A stretch of DNA of 64,000 nucleotides, taken from assembly GCA_016839055.1 (NCBI GenBank), contig JAEKNX010000004.1, positions 124,001 through 188,000 of the forward strand. The letters are read 5' to 3'. The position numbers and the translations under genes were made by a program. The stretch is from Spirochaetales bacterium. GTDB taxonomy: Bacteria > Spirochaetota > Spirochaetia > UBA9216. Below are positions 57,457 through 64,000 of this stretch, in pieces (the stretch's first letter is position 1; each line of letters opens with the position of its first letter). Below the pieces are notes generated by a model, which saw only the letters and a program-made list of their open reading frames with translations, had not been told where the DNA came from and did not search any database.

Positions 57457-58716
57457 ATGATGCAGAATCCATTAAAACAAATCACTCCTAAAGATATAAA
57501 ACGTTCGCTTCTGATGGCGCTCTGGTTTATGTTCCTTACATTTCCAATCATGGTTATAAAGGTGAATACAATCACAGACACCGTCGAATGGCGTTGGATT
57601 AATATGTTTATCGTCGGAGCGGCGACATTTATCTTCTCCCATGTGTGGAAGGTTCTCATCGACCGGAAAGAGGGCCGAATGGCGGCTGCCGAAGAGCCGG
57701 AGAAGAAGGCCGAGAAAGTCACTCTAAGAGAGAGGCTCGAAGAGAAGCCGGCAATTGTAAAAACGGGAAGTCTTGTTATCCTCGGTCTTGCTGTTCTCTT
57801 TCCAATAATGACAGGCATGTATCAGACCAGCATCATGATTACGGCCCTTCTCTATGTTGTACTTGCCCTGGGACTTAATATTATTGTCGGTCTCGGAGGG
57901 CTTCTTGTTCTTGGGTACATCGTATTCTACGGAGTTGGTGCATACACCTATGCCATCCTGAATTATCACTTCGGACTTAATTTCTGGCTGGCACTTCCGC
58001 TTGGCGGAATATTCGCGATGGCACTCGGTATCCTCATTGCTATCCCGGTCCTCCGACTCCGGGGAGATTATCTTGCAATTGTTACCCTGGCCTTCGGAGA
58101 AATTTTCAGGATAGTAATGGAGAACTGGAATGCCTTAAGTTTCGGACCTAGCGGCATTGCAAACATTCCACGTCCGACAATTTTCGGACTGGATTTTAAT
58201 CTGAAGCAGTCCACTAATTTGACCTATTACATAATTCTTGTCTTTGTTGTACTGACGATCTTTATCGTCAGGCGTCTTGAAGATTCTCGTCTCGGACGTG
58301 CCTGGGTTGCAATGCGTGAAGATGAAATTGCCGGTGAATCTATGGGTATCGATATGGGGAAGACGAAGCTTGCTGCCTTTGCGCTGAGTACCTTCTGGGC
58401 AGGAGTTGCGGGTGTGATTTTTGCAGGTAAAACTACCTTTATCAATCCCGCGAGTTTTACGATGTGGGAATCAATTCTTGTACTCTGTATGGTTGTTCTG
58501 GGAGGAATGGGCTCCATCCCGGGAGTAATAACCGGAGCACTTATAATAACATTGCTGCCGGAGTACCTTCGGGCCTTCTCTGAGTATCGTATGCTTATTT
58601 TCGGCGCTATACTAGTTATCATGATGGTTTTCAAACCGGAAGGAATGATCCCGGCTATAAGGCAGAAGTACGAGTTTAAGCTTAATACTGGAAAAAATAG
58701 AAAGGGGGTTAAATAA
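57457..58716 (+). CDS. livM: Branched-chain amino acid ABC permease
   Basis: LALGLNIIVGLGGLLVLGYIVFYGVGAYTYAIL; RLRGDYLAIVTLAFGEI. Confidence 0.93.
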   Translation: MMQNPLKQITPKDIKRSLLMALWFMFLTFPIMVIKVNTITDTVEWRWINMFIVGAATFIFSHVWKVLIDRKEGRMAAAEEPEKKAEKVTLRERLEEKPAIVKTGSLVILGLAVLFPIMTGMYQTSIMITALLYVVLALGLNIIVGLGGLLVLGYIVFYGVGAYTYAILNYHFGLNFWLALPLGGIFAMALGILIAIPVLRLRGDYLAIVTLAFGEIFRIVMENWNALSFGPSGIANIPRPTIFGLDFNLKQSTNLTYYIILVFVVLTIFIVRRLEDSRLGRAWVAMREDEIAGESMGIDMGKTKLAAFALSTFWAGVAGVIFAGKTTFINPASFTMWESILVLCMVVLGGMGSIPGVITGALIITLLPEYLRAFSEYRMLIFGAILVIMMVFKPEGMIPAIRQKYEFKLNTGKNRKGVK

Positions 58717-59507
58717 TGGCTCCCATACTGGATGTCAAGAAACTCAGGATGGATTTCGGCGGGCTTCGTGCCGTTAATGATGTCGATCTCCATATTAATG
58801 AAAAAGAGATAGTCGCGCTAATCGGCCCGAACGGAGCCGGTAAGACGACCTTCTTTAACTGTATAACCGGCGTCACAAGGCCTACAGCCGGGGATGTTAT
58901 GATTGCTCCGCCTTCCACCGGAAAAGTTGAACGTGTTAACGGAATGAAGCCAAACAGGATAACAGAGAAGGGGCTGGCCCGGACATTTCAGAATATCCGG
59001 CTGTTTCAGAATATGACGGTGCTTGAAAATGTGATGATAGGGCGCCATACCAGAATGAAGGCCGGAGTCGGCGGTGCAATTCTCCGAGACAGAAGGACAA
59101 TGGCTGAAGAGAAGCAGGTAATTGAAGACAGCTATGAGGTTCTCAAGAAGCTGAATCTTGAGCAGTTTGTAAATGAACTCGCTAAGAACCTGCCATATGG
59201 TGCCCAACGGCGGCTCGAGATAGCCCGTGCTATGGCTACCGAGCCTTTTCTGCTTCTTCTCGATGAACCGGCTGCGGGAATGAATCCGCAGGAGACTCAT
59301 GATCTCGATGAGACAATCGTCAGAATAAGAGATACCGAAGGTATTACAATTCTTCTAATCGAACATGATATGAGTCTCGTAATGAGCCTGTCTGAGAGGA
59401 TCTATGTTGTTGATTACGGAAAACTGATAGCCGCCGGGGTGCCGGAGGATATTAAGAAGAATCCTGAAGTCATCAAGGCTTATCTCGGGGAGGATGTAGA
59501 TGCTTAA
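58716..59507 (+). CDS. livG: Branched-chain amino acid ABC ATPase
   Basis: GPNGAGKTTFFNCITG; LARTFQNIRLFQNMTVLENVMIG. Confidence 0.95.
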   Translation: MAPILDVKKLRMDFGGLRAVNDVDLHINEKEIVALIGPNGAGKTTFFNCITGVTRPTAGDVMIAPPSTGKVERVNGMKPNRITEKGLARTFQNIRLFQNMTVLENVMIGRHTRMKAGVGGAILRDRRTMAEEKQVIEDSYEVLKKLNLEQFVNELAKNLPYGAQRRLEIARAMATEPFLLLLDEPAAGMNPQETHDLDETIVRIRDTEGITILLIEHDMSLVMSLSERIYVVDYGKLIAAGVPEDIKKNPEVIKAYLGEDVDA

Positions 59508-60207
59508 AATAGAGAACCTCAAAACTTATTACGGCAATATTCAGGCTTTGAAGGGAATAAATATTGAAATTTCTGAAGGTGAGATAGTCACTCTTATCGG
59601 TGCCAATGGTGCCGGCAAGACTACTACGCTGATGTCGATAAGCGGGGTAGTACCTCCCCGCAGCGGTAAGATAAGCTTTAACGGAAAGGACATCACCGGG
59701 ATTGCTCCGGATGCTATAGTACCCTTGGGAATAATTCAGGTGCCTGAAGGGCGACGAATTTTTCCCGATCTCACTATAACCGAGAATCTTGATATGGGTG
59801 CCTTTTTGCGTAAAGATGATGCGGGAATTAAGCGAGACATGGACTATGTCTTCAACCTGTTTCCTATTCTTGCGGAGCGGAGAAGCCAACGCGGCGGAAC
59901 GCTCTCCGGCGGTGAGCAACAGATGCTTGCTATCAGCAGGGCTCTCATGGCAAAGCCTAAACTCCTTCTGCTTGATGAACCCTCGCTCGGGCTTGCCCCA
60001 ATCCTCGTTCAGCTGATCTTCGACATTATTAAAAAGATAAATAAAGAGCAGAAGACTACCGTTTTTCTCGTCGAGCAGAATGCGAATATGGCCCTCAAGA
60101 CCGCCCACAAGGGTTATGTCATGGAAACCGGCCGGATAACAATGGCCGATACCTGTGCGAATCTCTTGAAAAATGATGAGGTTCGAAAAGCTTATCTTGG
60201 AATATAG
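59500..60207 (+). CDS. livF: Branched-chain amino acid ABC ATPase
   Basis: GANGAGKTTTLMSISG; VPEGRRIFPDLTITENL; LSGGEQQMLAISRALM. Confidence 0.95.
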   Translation: MLKIENLKTYYGNIQALKGINIEISEGEIVTLIGANGAGKTTTLMSISGVVPPRSGKISFNGKDITGIAPDAIVPLGIIQVPEGRRIFPDLTITENLDMGAFLRKDDAGIKRDMDYVFNLFPILAERRSQRGGTLSGGEQQMLAISRALMAKPKLLLLDEPSLGLAPILVQLIFDIIKKINKEQKTTVFLVEQNANMALKTAHKGYVMETGRITMADTCANLLKNDEVRKAYLGI

Positions 60208-60210
60208 AGC

Positions 60211-60241
60211 CTCTTTCAAAACTCGGTTGGTTTTGAAAGAG
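60211..60241 (+). repeat. Stop-proximal hairpin after livF
   Basis: CTCTTTCAAAAC-TCGGTTG-GTTTTGAAAGAG; loop differs by one base from the loop (TCGGTTA) of hairpin A1 at 16492. Confidence 0.7.
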
Positions 60242-60266
60242 ACTGAATTAATACAGTTGATTTTTT

Positions 60267-60298
60267 AACAAGGGGTGTCCGAATGACACCCCTTGTTT
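60267..60298. terminator. Bidirectional terminator between livF and carbamate kinase
   Basis: AACAAGGGGTGTC-CGAAT-GACACCCCTTGTTTTT. Confidence 0.85.
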
Positions 60299-60299
60299 T

Positions 60300-61277
60300 T
60301 TAGTATGCAACTACTGTAGTACCGGCCTTGCCGTCGAGAGCCGCCTCGAGATTCTCTACGTCGGTGATGATTACCTTGTGAAGAGGATTTGCCTGCACAA
60401 ATTCTATTGACGCCATAATCTTCGGCGCCATCGAACCCACTCCAAAATGTCCTTCAGAGTAATAAAAGCGAGCCTCGGCAAGGGTCAATCTTGAGAGCCT
60501 CTGCTCATCCGGTTTGCCGAAATTTATCGATACCTGGGGAACACTCGTGACTATTATTAAGGTCTTGGCTCCTACAGCCAGGGCAATCTTCATACTGGCC
60601 AGGTCTTTGTCAATTACGCAGTCTATTCCCTCGAGGGTTTTGTCTTTTTCATAGAAGACTGGAATTCCGCCGCCTCCTCCGGATATGACAACATAGTTAC
60701 GTTTGAGAAGGAGCTTGATTGCGTCCTTCTCAACTATATCAAGAGGGTAGGGTGAAGCCACAAAGCGCCGCCATCCGCGTCCTGAGTCCTCCCTAACTAT
60801 CCAGTCGGTCTCCTTGTTGAGCCTTTCCGCTTCTTCTTCAGTATAGAAGGGTCCGATAGGTTTTGTGGGATTTTTAAGAGATGGATCGTTCTGATCAACG
60901 AGTATCTGCGTTGGAATTGTGACGACGTTTCTCCAGATGCCCTCCTTAATCATAGTGTTTTGAAGGCATTGTTCTATCATGTACCCCATCGAACCCTCGG
61001 TCATCGCGTCGGCAATTCCCAGCGGGGTTTCCGGTACAGTTCCTTTGGCCGAATCTACCATCAGCATGATGTTTCCAACCTGCGGACCGTTGCCGTGGGT
61101 GAGAACGAAATTGTATCCCTTCTGAAGAAGGTTAACAATTGGTTTCATCGAAGTCCTCGTGTTTGCAAACTGCTGGTGAATGTCACCGTTCTCACCTTTT
61201 TTAATTATTGCATTTCCCCCGAGCGCAATTACAGCAAGCTCCTTGGGTTCTTTTTTCTCAATTACAGCTTCTCGCAT
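60300..61277 (-). CDS. arcC: Carbamate kinase
   Basis: LAVIALGGNAIIKKGENG; LTHGNGPQVGNIML; VISGGGGGIPVF. Confidence 0.95.
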   Translation of the reverse strand: MREAVIEKKEPKELAVIALGGNAIIKKGENGDIHQQFANTRTSMKPIVNLLQKGYNFVLTHGNGPQVGNIMLMVDSAKGTVPETPLGIADAMTEGSMGYMIEQCLQNTMIKEGIWRNVVTIPTQILVDQNDPSLKNPTKPIGPFYTEEEAERLNKETDWIVREDSGRGWRRFVASPYPLDIVEKDAIKLLLKRNYVVISGGGGGIPVFYEKDKTLEGIDCVIDKDLASMKIALAVGAKTLIIVTSVPQVSINFGKPDEQRLSRLTLAEARFYYSEGHFGVGSMAPKIMASIEFVQANPLHKVIITDVENLEAALDGKAGTTVVAY

Positions 61278-61466
61278 TTTTCCTCCTACGAAGCATTCAG
61301 TATAAATGTGCCCTTATAAAACTGCAATGAAAATCCGCAATGAAAATTCGTAGTCGGCTAAAAAATGTTAGGGAATTATAAACTTCGTTCAATTACATAG
61401 AAGCGCTAATCGCCGCCGACTTAGAAAATCACTTGACTAGCAGGCTTATTCACATGACAATAACCT

Positions 61467-61622
61467 ATGGATATGAAACTGACGTTCACTGTTTTTCTTA
61501 TAATTGGAGCGGTACTTCTTCTGGCCGCCGTAGTAGTTCTGGTTGTCATGATCTACCGGTATATAACCGGTATGAGAGCGCAGGGGTTTTTCGGCGGAAA
61601 AAAGAAACTTGAAAAAGAATGA
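61467..61622 (+). CDS. Small single-TM protein (51 aa)
   Basis: MDMKLTFTVFLIIGAVLLLAAVVVLVVMIYRYITGMRAQGFFGGKKKLEKE; no strong RBS seen. Confidence 0.4.
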   Translation: MDMKLTFTVFLIIGAVLLLAAVVVLVVMIYRYITGMRAQGFFGGKKKLEKE

Positions 61623-61696
61623 CCGTATATGGTGGGGATTTTTCGCGGTATTCCTGCTGATAGTTTTAGTATTACGATATTGTCGTTGAGGCTGTT

Positions 61697-62242
61697 ATGA
61701 AAAAAAGGTTACTGATAGTATTATTAATATTTCTGTGTTCGGGATTTGTTTTTTCCGAAGCACCGGAATCGGCAGATCTGACAGGCGTCTGGAAGACCGA
61801 ACCGTTTGTCACAGAGCTGGCGGACGGGCAGCTGGTTGCTCCCGAGGCCACCTATGCCTTCCCTTATCAAGGGATTTCCGAGATCAGGATTCTCGACTCT
61901 GGATTCATTATCTTTCAACTCGGCGCCTATGAATTCAGGGCCTTCTATGAACCGCGGCAGCTGGATTTCGATAATATGCATCTGATATGCAGTTTTAAGA
62001 ACGGAGAAGAGCTTGTACTTAAGCTTGTGCGGGCGGGCGGAGGCTGGAAATATCTGCTTAGAGTGCCCTCCGGCTCTGTCATGGCCGAGGAACTGACGGG
62101 AAAAGAACTATTGGATGAATCTCCGGAGACGGAAATGGAAATAGAAATGGAAATGGGCGGAAAGCAGCCTGATGCTGAAATCTCTGATGCTGAGACCAGG
62201 ATAGAATCTACTTTGTATACCGGAATAATGATTGTGAAATAG
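61697..62242 (+). CDS. Secreted protein of unknown function
   Basis: Signal peptide MKKRLLIVLLIFLCSGFVFSEA; 181 aa. Confidence 0.6.
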   Translation: MKKRLLIVLLIFLCSGFVFSEAPESADLTGVWKTEPFVTELADGQLVAPEATYAFPYQGISEIRILDSGFIIFQLGAYEFRAFYEPRQLDFDNMHLICSFKNGEELVLKLVRAGGGWKYLLRVPSGSVMAEELTGKELLDESPETEMEIEMEMGGKQPDAEISDAETRIESTLYTGIMIVK

Positions 62243-62255
62243 AGAAGGAATGATT

Positions 62256-62429
62256 ATGGATTTAGGACGAATTGGACTTTTTATTGTAATCGGAGGGATT
62301 AGTATATACTACGGACTCTCGCAGGGCCGGATTTCGATGATGATTCTCGGTATAATTATTGCCGGAGTCGGAATTGTTAACTCGGTGATTATAGGCATGA
62401 AAAAAAAGAACGATAAAAAAGATAAATGA
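62256..62429 (+). CDS. Small membrane protein (57 aa)
   Basis: MDLGRIGLFIVIGGISIYYGLSQGRISMMILGIIIAGVGIVNSVIIGMKKKNDKKDK; stop overlaps the sppA start (ATGA). Confidence 0.6.
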   Translation: MDLGRIGLFIVIGGISIYYGLSQGRISMMILGIIIAGVGIVNSVIIGMKKKNDKKDK

Positions 62430-64000
62430 ATTATTCAAAACTAATACTCTCCGGTACCTATAAGGAAACCGGGCGCCAGAGCAAAGGTTTGCTTTCTGCG
62501 GCCGGAAGTGAAGGCTTTAGGTTTGACAGTTTTTATCTGAAGGTTGAAGCGCTTATACACAAATCGAAGGTAAAAAGAGTTCTTGTGATTTGCAGACAGG
62601 ATTTTTCAGCTGGTGTTTTCGGCGGTCTGGAAGAAGTCTGTGAGAGGCTGAAGGCACTTAGGCGCAGCGGGAAGGAACTGTATTTTTACACTCCTGCCTA
62701 CGGAGCGCCGCAGCTTTTTCTTGCCTCTGTCTGTACTCACAGACTCATACATCCCATGGGGTCTGTGCGGTTTTTAGGACTCTCGCTGTCCTTCAGTTTT
62801 CTTAAGAGGATGATGAGAGGTCGAGGGATTAATGCCGAGATTCTGAGGCGCGGCAAATACAAGAGCGCCGGAGACCGATTCGGCACTGACAGCCTCGAGG
62901 ACGCGGCCAGGGAGCAGTACGAACGCTACATTCAGTCGGTAATGTCGGTTATGAGGGAGGAAATAATAACCGGTTTTCAAAAGACTGATAAAGAGCTCGA
63001 TGCCCTTCTCGGCGGCGAAATTCTCAGCTCCGAGAAGGCCGTCAGTGACGGATGGATTGACCGGATAATAACTGAGAGTCAGCTTGAGAATGAATGGAAG
63101 AAAGAAAAAGATAAAGAAGTAAAGATAAAGAAAACAATGACTAAGAGCCGGCGCGGATTCAGCCTTATTGAAAGAAGGGTTGCGGTTCTTGTCTTTGAGG
63201 GCGCGGTTGTAGACGGTCATTCCCGGAGAGATCCGATTATGGGGCAGGCTGTCGGAGCTGACTCCTTCATTCCCCAGATAAGAAAACTCGCCGAGGACCG
63301 AAAAGTTAAAGCCGTTGTTTTTAGAATAAACTCCGGTGGGGGCTCGGCCTTTGCCTCCGAGAGCATCACGGCCGAGCTGCGCTCGCTCGCGGAGAAGAAA
63401 CCGCTCATTGTTTCAATGTCCGAGATTGCCGGTTCCGGCGGATACTGGATGTCATGCTGCGGGCAGAAAACATTCGCCCTTCGGACAAGCCTGACCGGAT
63501 CCATCGGAGTTATAAGCATCTATATTTCCTGGTTTAAGCTTCTTGAGCGGCTCGGGATTACCCACGATACAATCAAGATCGGAGAGCATGCCGATGCCGG
63601 CTCCCCCCTTCGGATGTTAACCGCGAAAGAACGTGAAATGCTTGATGCCGAGATTGGGACCATGTATGATAATTTCATTTCGATAGTAGCGGAGTTCAGA
63701 AATATTGCTAAGGATGAAGTGGACACCATGGCCCGGGGAAGAATTTGGTCAGGATCTGACGCTCTGGCTAACAGGCTTGTGGATGAGGCCGGAGGCTTGT
63801 CTGCTGCGATAAAAACAGCATCGGACGCCGCCCGGATAAAGAAACCTGTCGTTAAATTCTATCCTGAGATTACACATAGCCTTATTGAGCGGCTGATGAT
63901 GAATGCCTCGAAGGAAGATGAGAGCGCCGCCGAAATTCTTCAAAGCGGAGCCGCGCTTGGCTCTCTGCTGTATTCGTCAGGAGCTCTGAGAACGTCGGAA
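62426..64000 (+). CDS. sppA: Signal peptide peptidase SppA (S49, two-domain), cut by window end
   Basis: My translation: MNYSKLILSGTYKETGRQ...VFRINSGGGSAFASESITAELRSLAEKKPLIVSMSEIAGSGGYWMSCCGQKTFALRTSLTGSIGVISIY (catalytic Ser region). Absent from the ORF track because it is open at the edge. Confidence 0.9.
   Translation, partial: MNYSKLILSGTYKETGRQSKGLLSAAGSEGFRFDSFYLKVEALIHKSKVKRVLVICRQDFSAGVFGGLEEVCERLKALRRSGKELYFYTPAYGAPQLFLASVCTHRLIHPMGSVRFLGLSLSFSFLKRMMRGRGINAEILRRGKYKSAGDRFGTDSLEDAAREQYERYIQSVMSVMREEIITGFQKTDKELDALLGGEILSSEKAVSDGWIDRIITESQLENEWKKEKDKEVKIKKTMTKSRRGFSLIERRVAVLVFEGAVVDGHSRRDPIMGQAVGADSFIPQIRKLAEDRKVKAVVFRINSGGGSAFASESITAELRSLAEKKPLIVSMSEIAGSGGYWMSCCGQKTFALRTSLTGSIGVISIYISWFKLLERLGITHDTIKIGEHADAGSPLRMLTAKEREMLDAEIGTMYDNFISIVAEFRNIAKDEVDTMARGRIWSGSDALANRLVDEAGGLSAAIKTASDAARIKKPVVKFYPEITHSLIERLMMNASKEDESAAEILQSGAALGSLLYSSGALRTSE

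Noticed and set aside
58227-58793. 188-aa minus strand ORF
   Set aside because: Antisense shadow of livM/livG.
59473-60219. 248-aa minus strand ORF
   Set aside because: Antisense shadow of livF; no RBS or family features.

Overview
64 kb bacterial chromosomal window (GC close to 50%), probably an anaerobe; several genes suggest a spirochaete-like host, but taxonomy is not proven here. It is gene-dense. The centrepiece (about 6.9-33.8 kb) is one long + strand locus: FadR/GntR regulator, hydantoinase/oxoprolinase HyuA-HyuB, opine-dehydrogenase-like protein, YgeW-like carbamoyltransferase, and a selenocysteine reductase of the glycine/sarcosine/betaine reductase type. The reductase comprises a GrdB/F/H-like selenoprotein with in-frame UGA at 14884, a GrdE/G/I-like proprotein, GrdA with in-frame UGA at 17038, thioredoxin, and a fused GrdC-GrdD. 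It is followed by a ferredoxin, a tungsten aldehyde:ferredoxin oxidoreductase, a MoaD-like protein, a three-subunit molybdenum hydroxylase, an SsnA-like amidohydrolase, a PreA-like Fe-S dehydrogenase and a BMP-type nucleoside-like ABC importer. selB, selA and a tRNA-Sec gene lie downstream (38.7-43.4 kb), and carbamate kinase at 60.3-61.3 kb. I read the locus as a candidate pathway that opens a purine-derived or (methyl)hydantoin ring, recovers carbamoyl phosphate, and reduces the resulting amino acid to an acyl phosphate through Sec chemistry. The most unusual non-coding signal is a 3-copy tandem array of hairpin triplets (16478-16829), with covarying stems, between the GrdE-like gene and grdA. 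Related hairpins abut or overlap stop codons elsewhere in the operon. Other notable items are a secreted MACPF/perforin-ricin protein, a 140-nt rod-shaped RNA candidate at 43.6 kb, a GHKL/MORC-like ATPase, and two genes cut by the window edges (APC permease, SppA). No CRISPR array, rRNA or transposase was seen.
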